A stretch of DNA of 64,000 nucleotides, taken from the NCBI GenBank assembly GCA_900491605.1, contig UESW01000099.1:1-64000 (forward strand). The letters are read 5' to 3'. Shown here piece by piece: positions 20,059-30,827 of this stretch; position 1 is the stretch's first letter; each line of letters opens with the position of its first letter. This DNA is from Calamus simplicifolius (lineage: Eukaryota; Streptophyta; Magnoliopsida; Arecales; Arecaceae). Position numbers and translations under genes: made by a program. Below the pieces are notes generated by a model. The model had not been told where the DNA came from, made no database searches, and saw only the letters and a list, made by a program, of their open reading frames with translations.

Positions 20059-21659
20059 CTATTGAAATGCACAGAGAAAAGGTAAATTTAAGTTTCACTG
20101 CTTAAGTACCGTATCAAACAATATAATGTTGCCCATCACACATTTTTTGCTTTTAAAGAGCTAAGATCATATAAAATCATTGAATATACACAGGAAAGCA
20201 TCTCAACACACATCTAATCCAAATGCAATAAAAAATACTAAGTAGATCGATAATTAGCACCAAAAGTCCAAAAAAAAGGATTGGAAACTTTGAATATCAA
20301 GAGAGAAGGAGAATGGCAAGGGGAGCACCCACGCTCGCAAAAAGAGACTGCAAAATGTAATCAATTTTTTCAGTAGATGATCCAAAAATGGGGGGGAGAT
20401 AAAGTAAAGTTAAGAAATAGCACATCTATGAAAATAAAACAAAAAACCTTGCCTTCCTCCATACCAATTATGTTCCTATTATTGCTTACGGGCACCGAGG
20501 CTCTTTCTTTAATAGCCTTCATGCTCTCTCCCTCTTCCACACTTTACATCTAATATTTTTTATCGCTAAATTAATTCTTAATTAGAAAAGGATTCAGAGG
20601 GAAGGCAGAAAATAATTGCCATAAAGGGGATCAGGGCTCTAATTAAGTTCTATCATCAACCTCCCACACCCTCCTTTCTCTTTCCTCAATAATTGCTATC
20701 TCCTCTCTCATCTCACCTCACCCCTAATAAATCTTTAATTTTTATTTTTTTAACAATTGCTTTCATGCAACCTTCGCTCTCTTCCCATCCAAAGCCAAAC
20801 TTTCTCACACACACTCCCCTACTCCTAAAAGAAAAATGCCATATTCAATATGTTCTATTTTTTTCTTACTTACCAGCACTCCTCTCCCTTTAAATTCATC
20901 TCTCCTAGCAACCCTCTATCCCTTAATCTCTCTCTCACATAAATCAGTTTAGATACTTTTTCCATAAAACAATAATTCTTACAACAATAAAAATTGTTAC
21001 ATAAAATTGGCAAAAGTGTTATTCTAGTTTCCATTCCTTCCATTCATGGCATTTCGCTCACCATAATGCTCAATAGACCTACTTTATCAACTCTATTCTC
21101 TAGGTTCTTGTTATCCTCCCACACAACTCCAACCTACACAATGTCACCATCCTTGCCACCTCCTCCAATATAGCCTTTTTGGTAGTCCCTCCACCCTTTC
21201 AACTTCCTCACCTTTGGCATTTACCCAACCTAATCACAATAACAAGTCAGAGCTCTCTCAAGCAAAGGAACATTTGGAAGTGATTGTTTAAGTTGGGTCT
21301 CATCTAAACACCTCTTTGATGATGGATGCTTGATTTCCATATTTCCTGCTTTGATTTTAATGTTTCTACAGGTCAGAACTCTTATTACCCTTTGTTTGAA
21401 AACAAATATGAGACGGGGTTTACACATTTGGCCCAGTTAAATTCAGCAGTCATGAATGTGGAGTACGTTAGCAAAATTACTTACTCCTGCCAATTGGCCT
21501 TGCCAATTTCTTTGTCCTCACAATGCTAAGTGTTGAATGGAGCTCCCCATCTAAACCATTGGGGGGCAAAGCTGGCCATCACTTTGCAAAATTCCCATCT
21601 ATAGCCCACCCACTTGACAAATTGAGGTGGGATGGCCTATCATCTTTGACTGTTAGAGC
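20059..21659. other. Non-coding stretch
   Basis: AT-rich to CT-rich sequence without a convincing open frame, splice structure or known repeat. A pyrimidine-rich tract occupies about 20640-20960. Some of it may be intron sequence of the broken LUH-like gene. Confidence 0.4.
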
Positions 21660-22207
21660 GAGAGATCGGTGTCTCGATCGAGATTCCAATTCATAGGGGC
21701 CTTCATGCATCATAGGCATCGTCTATGGGCAATTGGTTTCTGGACTTGGGAGGCAACTTGCCAAGTTATCCTCCTTAGTTGTTTTCGAGCTATAAACGGA
21801 TTTGGAAGCTTGCTTATGTCCAATTCAGGATCAATAACATCCCTGCGCAGTCTTTGGACCTGTTTCTGGGGTGCCTTAATAATGGCGGCCTAGGGAGGAT
21901 GGGGCCGTCCAAGTTAGCATATGGGAATTTGTGTTGCTTTACATTGGCTCATATTTGGAGGTCTCCAAATGCCATGATCTTTGCAAATGCAGTCAAGACT
22001 TCTCATGTGATGCTTATCAAGTCTTCCACCCTAGCAATGGATCGGAGTTCCTTTGAGAAATTATATACATTAATGCCTAGGAATTTTTTCTTGGGCTTGT
22101 CTACATGAGGGCAAAAAAGGAAATTCAAGTTTGATGGTGGACGAACTTAGGTTTTGCTCGCTTAAATTTGGTCAGTTTAATCAACAAAAAAAAAAAAAAA
22201 AAAAAAA
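21660..22207 (+). mobile_element. Probable 5'-truncated LINE tail with poly(A)
   Basis: The plus strand gives RINNIPAQSLDLFLGCLNNG and later a HIWRSPNAMIF block, resembling the C-terminal (post-RT) region of plant LINE ORF2 proteins. It ends in an uninterrupted run of 22 A at 22186-22207. A truncated 5' end plus poly(A) is typical of LINE insertions. I could not identify target duplications, and the protein match is weak. Confidence 0.5.
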
Positions 22208-25200
22208 GCCCGATGATTAGAATAAATCGGCTTAAATCAAGAATTAGACCTAACTACTAGTGCATATATAGCTTAGTGCACCTGAGCATTTGATTAACTC
22301 TTTCATATGCATAGCTCACCCTCTTTTAATGGACATTAGGAGGGTGTTTACTTCTCTTGCTTCATTTGATCAGGAGGCTATTTAGAGAGGCAAAGAGTGC
22401 AGCTCATCATTTGGGCAGCATCCTTCGGACCACCATGGTAGCTATAATTCCCACTCTAATTCCGAGAAATGTTGTGCCCTACAATCTCATAAGGAGGCAG
22501 AAGAATGGTTTCAATATTTTAGCAGAAGGTACAGACAATCTCATGAAGGTATGGTTGGAGATTCAGGTTGTAGGGCCAAGAAAACGATCAAGCTAGATTT
22601 TGCGTTGCTTTTTCTCAGGGTACAAGAATAAAGTTTGCTAAAATAAGGGAAAAGAGTATAGGAATCATCCTAACAAAGTAGATACCTAATGTTGGCACAA
22701 AGTTAAAAGTGTTCAACTCTTTCTCAAAAATAAAATGGAATTTAAAAGGTGTTTAAGAAATTGCTTTGATATATTAATTCATCTTTGATATGGATCATGT
22801 AAGAACTATGTCACCAATGCATTTCCTATGGAGTGGTGCTGTTCTGGTGCTCTTGCCCATGTAATTCCTTTATATCACAATGAAATGTCTGCCTACTTTG
22901 ATATAATTGAAAAAGTAGTTTCATCGCTCATCCATGTATGAATAGTTTCATATTAATTAAAAAATTATAACTTAAGTATACCTGCTATTTTCACTCGAAT
23001 TTTTATGATCACATGAATCTGACACTTTTGTATTACTTACCTTTGCTGTTATAGATCAAATATAAAATCTAAAAGATTTCGATACTTTATTCCTAGATAT
23101 GAATCAATCTATTTATTTATTTTTGTGACTTTTATAAGTTACGGCATAAGAAAATAATAATTTTTAACAATGAGTAGTAAATTTTGATTTGATTTGATTT
23201 TATTTTTATTGTTCATGGCCTAGCAAAAGTGATGCAATAGGGGTTAATTTTCTCCTAACTAGTAATATAGGCCATACATAAGCTTTCTGGCTTGCTTCTA
23301 CTTCCAACCACATATAATTTTGTGCAAGACCACATAATATTTTTGCAAACCATCCAAGTCTTCAACTCATGCAGGATATGCTTTTTTTGGACAATGTTAC
23401 TCATGTGCATGCTCAAAAAAATAAAATACTGCTCTTGTTTTAAACCATTAACTTGATTCTATTTAATAAGATTAATATATATTCTTTTGGACTTAAGAGC
23501 GTATCATTAATTGTTTGAATTACTTATTTATTTCAAATATAAAGTATACTTCCATAACACAACTTCTTCCAATGAGAAGGCACCTTGTCATGTTTGTATC
23601 ATCAATTCTCTAGATGCAAGTAATTGGTCAAATTCTTATAATAAAAAAAAGAAAGAGTATGGTCTGGATTTCCTTATAGATCATTCATAATACCATGATG
23701 GTTCATTCACAAAATAGGAATACATTAAATATTGTTCACAATACATTTATGACTCATGCGTAACATGTGAGGCCTATGGCATATGGTACAAGAATTATTC
23801 CTTTTTCAAGGAGATCTAAGCCACACTCTCTGGCTTGAAAAGATGATATGAAGCATGATACTCTTAAAGATTTTATAAAATTCCCTATTGGTCAAAATTT
23901 TTTGTTAAATTTTGTTGACATTCAAATTAAATTTTCATATGCTAACGAAGGAGATTTATGATAACTCGGATAATCAAGCACTGTTAATGCACTCCTATGA
24001 AAAGAAGAAAGGAGAAGAGCAGAAGAGATCCAAAAATTATCTATGAGAATCTTGCGATGCTGATCAATTTAAGAAACACCTAAAGATTCTTCGGTTGGCT
24101 CTCTAGAATTTAAAAGTTTAAATTTAGATTTTGAGAGTCTAACCTTCCATATTTGAGAGTGTAGGCTAGTTTTTATTTGATTTTTTTGGAAAGAATCTCT
24201 CTATAATTAGGCTACTTATTAATGAATAATTTTTTTAATAATTAGTGAATAACTTTAATGAGCTAAATCCTTAAATTTTATGGTGCTTTGGTAGACTCCT
24301 TTCCGAATAACACTTATAGAATTAGGATGGTAGGTTTGTATTCAAATTGGCCATCATCTTTAATAGGATTTTTTTATATTAAGTGATGACTTTGGTGAAA
24401 GTCTCTTTTAACTTAAACTTTTTGTTTGAGAAATGACAAGATGATTTAATTGACTATCATGTCACTTTCTTATCCCGCAATATATTTCCATTAAATACGG
24501 CTTGATCAGTTCTTATCTCATCAATTTCTATTATTGTTAATGTCTTTATCACTATAAAATAATGATTTTTATTTTTTTTTCAAAGATAGTTCTTATTCAA
24601 AAGAGATCAAAAAAATTAATGGTGATTTTGTATCATCAATTTTCTACTTTAAAAATTAAGATTATATATATATATATATATATATATACAAAACATTGTG
24701 TTGTATGCCACGTTTAGTTCCATAGGGTAAGATGCCAAGAGAGAGTTGGATCTAATTATTTTAAAATGTTAATAAAATAAATGTTATAGGATTTAATCTC
24801 ATATATGCAAAAATATTAATTCATGCTCATTCCCCTTCACCAGCCTAACAATATCAATAGTTAAAAATAGAAATTTCTTTTTTTTTCAAATAAAAAAATC
24901 AAATCTTCTTGGATAGATAATTAACACCCTTGATTATGATGCAATTAATTGTTGGCATTATTTCACGCAAATCCCTGCTTCCAAGATTTCTCCATGCATT
25001 TTCGTATCACCAGCATAAAGGTCTATTCCATCAATTCCTTTGGTTACGGCTAGATTTCTAACATTGCATTCTAATCGAAGGTCCACCAAACCGAAGCAAG
25101 AGAACCGTGATGGTCCGCGATGTTTACCCCTTTTTTGTTGTGGAAACGTCTTTAATTAATCAAAGACCGACCGATATGGTGCGCCCCACTCTACCGAACG

Positions 25201-26102
25201 GTCGAGATGGGAGCACACCGTATTTGGCCGGACCCGTTGATTATTATTCGTAAATTTTTCGTCGGAGGAGGGCTGTATCGTTACCTAAGAAAAAGAAAAA
25301 GGAAAAAAAAACAAAACAAAAACAAAAAGGAGGCAGTGAGCCGGGCTGGCGCTTATCCGTACCCCCGATCGAAAACGCGTTCGCCCGGGGCCTAGTGCTG
25401 TCCGGACACGTGTCTCCCGTGGAGCTTGAATGACTCTTTTGCCCCTGAATATTTCCCCGATATACCCTTTGGTCTTTCCGCGCTGCCTTGGAAAACTACT
25501 CATCCTCGTCGCTGTCTCTATCCGATGGAAGTTTCAAGGGCAAAGCGGTCCGCCCATAACCATGAAACTGCCCTCTCCCACCGTTTGAAGGTGATGCCGC
25601 TGGAACCCACTACCAGCGAGCGCCTCCACGCACGTCGGTCAACATGACCAAAATACCCCCATCTCGGCCGGTGGAATTCTTTTCATTCCTTCTAACGATC
25701 AAATTTTTCATTAAAAAAGTTATGGGGCATGGCATCGCATCGCATGGCATGACGGCACAAAATTGGCTCCTCGTAAATTTATCGGTCTATCAGTCGCATC
25801 ATTTTGAAAGTACTAATTTACTAGGTGCCATTTATTATTAATAAAAAAATAATTATACAACAAATGTTCATCATGTATGTCTTCTCGTGCACCTTTTTGA
25901 GTGTTAATTACGCAATAATAAATAAATAAACTGGGAGTATTATGTTATCTTGCGAGTCATGCATCGAATGCAGAGAGAACCGGCAATAAATAAACAAATA
26001 AATTCCGTCAAAATTAAGGGTTGTTCGTGTCATTTCAACAATGGTTGATGGCAATCTTGGTAGTGTAAGAAACGATGGGGACATTCGTTTGACGGTTCCT
26101 GC
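22208..26102. other. AT-rich intergenic DNA; upstream region of the EDA6-like gene
   Basis: No recognised gene lies in these 3.9 kb. The reading frame at about 22357-22596 resembles no family I know. A (TA)13 microsatellite occupies 24663-24688. From about 25040 the base composition rises towards the gene at 26403, and a CACGTGTC (ABRE/G-box-like) site lies at about 25408-25415. Open frames between 25207 and 25841 have no family features. Confidence 0.5.
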
Positions 26103-26110
26103 TATATATA
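26103..26110 (+). promoter_or_regulatory. TATA box of the EDA6-like gene
   Basis: TATATATA sits about 300 bp upstream of the start codon in an otherwise GC-rich setting. No ATG occurs between it and 26403, so 26403 is the first start codon of any transcript initiating about 30 bp downstream. The presumed leader contains C13 followed by A16 at 26297-26325. Confidence 0.65.
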
Positions 26111-26402
26111 CGGCTCCACCTCGCCTCGGCAATCCTCCCCACCCAAATCTCCTGGCCCTCTCTTCTTTGCTCTTTCATTCGCCTCCCTTTGAGTCCTTCG
26201 GAGCCCCTTTTCTTCTTCCCGGGCTCCGGCCGTTAGCTCCGTCCGTACGCCGTTATAACGACCGGAGTGCCGGACTCCGATCAACCTCTCCCCAATCCCC
26301 CCCCCCCCCAAAAAAAAAAAAAAAATCTTTCCCTTTGCCCTCGTTTTCTTTTTACGTTTTTTCGGCGTTTCTTGTGACGTGGCTTGGAGCCATCGGACTC
26401 TG

Positions 26403-26798
26403 ATGTCGTGCCACGTGCCAACCGGATCGACACTTGGGGTGTCCAGGAAGCGGAAGGACCGGGACGGGTCTGAGGGGCCATGCAAGGCCAAGGCCGAGCC
26501 CAACTTTTCGGCGGCGGCGGCTGCTCAGCCGGCTCCGCCTGGCAACCGGCTTCTAGCCGGTTACCTGGCACACGAGTTCCTCACCAAGGGGACCCTCTTC
26601 GGCCGGCGCTGGGAGCCGGCCCGGTCTGGACCGGGAAAGAGACCGGAGGCCGTTCGACCGCCGGTCCGGCCAGAGACGGACCACCCTGCCAACCCTCCGA
26701 TGGCGCACGTGGAGGTATCGTACCTGCTGAGGACGGAAGGGGTCCATATTCCGGGGGTTGTCAACCCGGCGCAGCTGGCTCGGTGGCTCCAGATGTGA
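26403..26798 (+). CDS. EMBRYO SAC DEVELOPMENT ARREST 6-like small protein
   Basis: A 131-residue uninterrupted frame with ATG at 26403 and a stop at 26796-26798. The N-terminus is basic (SRKRKDRDG) and then Ala/Pro-rich. The middle block NRLLAGYLAHEFLTKGTLFG and the C-terminal block EGVHIPGVVNPAQLARWLQM are the conserved ends of a plant-specific family whose Arabidopsis member is annotated EDA6. I rely on recall for this name. The molecular function is unknown; mutant naming in Arabidopsis points to female gametophyte development. There is no signal peptide or membrane segment. A GTG at 26379 is in frame but ATG at 26403 is the first ATG after the TATA box. GC-rich codon use fits a monocot gene. 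It is the only host gene here with no visible lesion. Confidence 0.75.
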   Translation: MSCHVPTGSTLGVSRKRKDRDGSEGPCKAKAEPNFSAAAAAQPAPPGNRLLAGYLAHEFLTKGTLFGRRWEPARSGPGKRPEAVRPPVRPETDHPANPPMAHVEVSYLLRTEGVHIPGVVNPAQLARWLQM

Positions 26799-26912
26799 AA
26801 AAAAGGAGAGCGCGCGGGAAGCCACACCGTTCAGACTGCGGCTCGCTGCATGCGTAAATCTGGAGGTGTTGACTGAATCGAGGTACAAAAACAAAATGGA
26901 AGGAAAAGAGAG

Positions 26913-26918
26913 AATAAA
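26913..26918 (+). terminator. Poly(A) signal of the EDA6-like gene
   Basis: AATAAA lies about 115 bp after the stop codon, followed by T-rich sequence (TTTTTCTTTC, TTGTTTGTTTGTC) at 26960-27010, a reasonable plant near-upstream element. Confidence 0.5.
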
Positions 26919-26999
26919 AAGAAGAATGCTCCCAAAAAAGACAAACGGAAGTTCCCCGTTTTTCTTTCTCTTCCGGCATTGAATCTAGCTTTTTAATTT

Positions 27000-27315
27000 G
27001 TTTGTTTGTCAGTTTGCATCAATATTTATGGGTGGAATGGTAAGATTATTGTTCAAGTTTGCATTAGTGAAATCTTCTAGTGTGCCGAAATGTGCTTTTT
27101 CTCTTGTTCTATTATATTCCCTTCTCTGGTAGGAAATAATATTCTTCAAAAAATAAAGCTTATGATAGCATTAGAATCCATTCTAATGAAATAAAACCTA
27201 GTGCTGAATCATGCCATTTCCTTCTCACACGCTTGTTCCAGCAGCGTAATATCATCTAGCCATATATTTGGAAATTTGAATGTGGCCTAAGGGTAACAGG
27301 ACTCAACATGCGCGA
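27000..27315. other. Spacer between the EDA6-like gene and a solo LTR
   Basis: No gene or repeat is recognised. The sequence is the presumed 3' flank of the host gene. Confidence 0.4.
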
Positions 27316-28213
27316 TGATGTGCTAGTAAAGCCGCATTTTAAGTTAATAGATGGAATCGATTGACAAAGCTATGGTTCGATGGACGGCAGACGGCAAAAG
27401 TTATTTGATGGCGGCTTTTCAACTCAGTATCAATTTCATAGTCGACCTCAGCTTTCAGAATCGGTCTCGGCCTTTCGAGTCGGAACCGATCCCTAGAATT
27501 CGCTTCGACTTTTAGAATCAGTCTTGACCTTTCGAGTCAACATCAACCCCCATAGTTAGTCTTAACTTTCAGAATCAGCCTCGGCCTTTCAAGTTGGCAC
27601 TGGCTCCAAGAATCGACCTCGGCTTTTCGAGTCGTTATCGACCCTTAATGTCATCCTTGCCTTTCGGAGTCGGCCTCAGCTTTCAAATTTGGCATCGGCA
27701 TCCGGAGTCAACATCGGCTTCATAAAGACTGTTCGTATAGCTCTCGTATGGCTCATCAACCTCTCTACGGCCATCACATCTGATGTCTGATAAGACCTGG
27801 CTCATCAACCTCTTTACGACCACCTATACTAGATGAGACAAGATCCGCTAACTCTGACATACTACGGAGAAGATATCCTCCACCACTGAACTCCAAGCCA
27901 CTCATTCTCTGCTAGATAGAGACACCTCAAAACTAAGGATTATCCATAAATCGGATAAAAAGGATCCTAGATGAGGTATGAATATTTAATCGCTTACATA
28001 GAGTTTCTCTACTTAAACTCTCTTAAATTCTCTTAAGCTCATAACTGTTATCCAGGTTACTTACTTGAGTGTCAAAGGATCTTCACCAAAATCATCAACC
28101 TTCAAGACTTCTTACAAGTCCCTGGTCGGAGCAAAACAAAGAGGGATTCCGAATCTATCGAAGAAAACAACCAGTACTCACCGATGTTTGGAAGAAGTGA
28201 TTTGGCATCAACA
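27316..28213 (+). mobile_element. Decayed solo LTR of the Tat type
   Basis: It starts TGATGTGC and ends TTTGGCATCAACA, like the 5' LTR at 28449-29207, and its length (898 bp) matches that family. Flanking 5-mers are CGCGA (27311-27315) and TGCGA (28214-28218), a duplication with one C-to-T change. U3 has a diverged 36-45 bp repeat around TCGGCCTTTCGAGTCGG (27440-27720). The U5 block ACTTGAGTGTCAAAGGATC corresponds to the shared Tat U5. Same orientation as the following element. Confidence 0.6.
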
Positions 28214-28448
28214 TGCGACGCGTGCGATACACACGGTTTATGAATTCGACGAATAGCTATTATCCCGTCAACCAAAGATTCTGATGTAAATTTGATGATG
28301 ATTCAAATCTCTTTAATTTATCTACTCTTTTATGAGCGTTTATTAAGTGAATGCATGTCTTTAATGGGATGGGAGATGGTCAGCTACATAGATGGGTGTA
28401 CAGTTGAGGCAAATGCTTAAATGAGGTTGCATTATTTGTAATAGAGAT

Positions 28449-29207
28449 TGATGTGGCTGATCCAGCGTCGTCAGAGTTAACAGTGAAGGAAACTGATGGA
28501 GCTCCGCCTCGGCCTCATGGGATGGCCTCGGCCTCCGAGGTCCCCTCGGCCTCGGCTTCAGCCTCGGCCTCAAGCTTCTGCCTCGGCCTCGAGCTTCTGC
28601 CTTGGCCTCGGCCTCGAGCATCAGCCTCAGCCTCAAGCTTCTGCCTCGGCCTTGACCCCGAGCGTCAACCTTGGTTTTGGCCCGAGCTTCTGCCTCGAGC
28701 TGCCTAATACGCCCAAGTGGCCCACCAACCGCCTGCAATGGCCACATGGTCCACCACTCGCCTACAATAGTGCGTGGCCATACCCCATAATGGTGCACGC
28801 CTGACACAGCCAGGTCTGCCTGCCAGCCGCAGCACCGCGCTTGGTAGGTGGCAGGCAAGACAGGACACCTCTGACATGCCCAGTGTCGGTTGTGACCCGT
28901 CACTATCAGCCTTGCCTTCCGTCCGTTACTAGACAAAGGCACCTCGAAATCAGTAACCTTTTGGAAACGAAAAAAAGAGACATTCGAACAAGTATAAAGG
29001 CCCACACTTACGACAATGGAAGGATCATGAAATCTAGTTCTCTAGCTCTTTTCTGCTAGTTAACTCTTGTCTGTTCTCGAGTCACTGACTTGAGCGTCGG
29101 AGGGTCCCCACCAGAGCAACCGGTCTCCGGGGACTTTCTAGCAGGAGTTCGCCACGAAGGAGGATCTCTGTTCCCCAGCGTTGGAGGAAGGCGACTTGGC
29201 ATCAACA
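28449..29207 (+). repeat. 5' LTR of Tat element A (759 bp)
   Basis: Starts TGATGTGGCTGATCCAGC and ends GGCATCAACA. U3 contains a CTCGGCCTC / GAGCTTCTGC minisatellite (about 28505-28700). TATA box GTATAAAGG at about 28992-29000. U5 carries CACTGACTTGAGCGTCGGAG, shared by all Tat LTRs in the window. Confidence 0.9.
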
Positions 29208-29209
29208 TA

Positions 29210-29226
29210 TTGGCGCACTAGGTAGG
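29210..29226 (+). other. Primer-binding site of Tat element A
   Basis: TTGGCGCACTAGGTAGG lies 2 bp after the LTR. Element B has the better preserved TTGGCGCGCCAGGTAGGGGG. This type of site is usual in Tat elements; I do not assign the tRNA with certainty. Confidence 0.75.
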
Positions 29227-29290
29227 GGGGCTAAAGAGAAAAGCTTCGAACCTGTCAACGATAACTTCTCTTTCCCCAAGCTCTCAAGCA

Positions 29291-30827
29291 ATGGTGATGA
29301 CCCATGCGCAGGAGGTCTCCACCAGTCACGCTAGGGAAAGCGTCAGGAGGCTGATCCGCTGGCGGTCGACCCCTCCGCTCCCCTAGCCGATGTCTCTGCA
29401 CCACCACCGCAGCAGCTTCAAGAAGACCAGATTGCCGCCCTCACCATACAAGTTCAGTCTTCGGTGGCGGCGGTCCAAGTCCTGCAACAGCAACCGGCGG
29501 CCGTGCAGTAGCCGGAGCTGCTCCCATCAGTTCCAGGAGTGGCCCAACCTAGCCAGCATTCTTCTTGGGGGAGGTCTCCTGTCCGAGAAGCTCGCCATCG
29601 ACGTACTTCACCCAGGCCTCACCGCTGAGAGGCATCTAAGAGGCCCCAGTCGCCCTCTCGCCACGCTAGTGCTTCTCCTAGGCGGCGGCATGGGAGGGAG
29701 GCGGAGCACCCCCGTCAGCATCGCCGCCATTCTTCCCCTCCTCAGAATCCTCGAGGGAGGGGTCCTTCGATGGCCGAATAGTCCGTCGGGCTGAGCGCCG
29801 GCTTGATGAGTACAACCAGCGGCTAGAGGAGCTCAGCCGCCGGATTACCAACCCACCAGAGGCAGACTATGACAGCCGGCCGCCGCTGTCCCGCCGCATC
29901 ATGGAGGAACCAATATCAATCTGGTTTTGTCTTCCTCAGCTGAACCCGTATGACGGGACCATTGATCCCCTGGACCATTTGAAAAGTTATAAGGTCCTCA
30001 TGCAGGTCAAGGGGGAAACTGATTCACTTCTCTGCATCGCCTTCCCAGCCACCCTGAAGAAGGCTGCCCGAGCTTGGTACTCCCGCCTGCCACCGTGGAG
30101 TATCAACTCCTTCTGCCAGTTGGAGAGGGCCTTCTTGGCCCATTTTGACGCCTGCCGGAAAATACCTAGGGTGGCGGACAGTCTCTTTTTCGTCCAGCAA
30201 AAGGGTGGCAAGTCCCTGCGGGACTATGTTGCCCGATTCAAAGAGGCAACCCTGGAGGTCTACAACCTCGAAGACTCCGTGGCCACCTTGGCATTGAAGC
30301 GAGGGCTCCGTCCCTCCCGCTTTGCATACTCCCTCGACAAGAAGCCGTCCGGCTCCTACGTCGAGCTCTTGAACCGGGCCCAAAAGTACATCCGCGCCGA
30401 TGAGGCTGACTCCTCCCGGCGTGAGGCTAACGGAAGAACCATCAAAAAGCCGGCTCGTCCTGAGCCTACAGAGGTTCGTCCTAGGAGGCCCAAGCCTCCC
30501 CATCGATCAGACAACCGTCCTTGGGCTCCAGCACCGAGGGACGGCCCGTTTACCCCTTTGCTTGCTCCCATCTCTCATATCTTGCTTGAGATCGAGGGCA
30601 AGCCATACCTGCCACGCCCTCCTCCACTCTACTGCTACCATCGGGACCACGGCTACAACACCGACAACTGTCGCCAGTTGAAGAAGGTGATAGAGAACCT
30701 CATCCAGCGAGGCCACCTGGGGAAGTTTGCTCAGAGGAACAACCCGAGTGCTCCTGGCCCATCAGCACCTCCGCCACCGATGATCGATAATGCACCAACC
30801 GAGAAGACGGTGGCGATGATTTCCTAG
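29291..30827 (+). pseudogene. Tat element A gag polyprotein, broken
   Basis: An ATG at 29291 begins MVMTHAQEVS. The N-terminal third is frameshifted, with stops at about 29384 and 29794. From about 29901 a clean frame of 308 codons carries the gag domain (GTIDPLDHLKSYKVLMQVKG, FLAHFDACRKI, YVARFKEATLEVYNLEDSVA) and a C-x2-H-type knuckle CYYHRDHGYNTDNC at 30633-30671, the nucleocapsid motif of this lineage. It forms the virus-like particle in active elements. It ends with TAG at 30825, a codon that is TGG in element B, so this stop is a mutation and not a programmed one. Confidence 0.85.

Noticed and set aside
22357..22596. A 79-codon plus-strand frame
   Set aside because: Not recognised, no promoter or splice signals that stand out, AT-rich surroundings; too little support to call a gene.
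25207..25841. Short open frames upstream of the EDA6-like gene
   Set aside because: They overlap in several phases, show no conserved residues and lie in promoter-like DNA.
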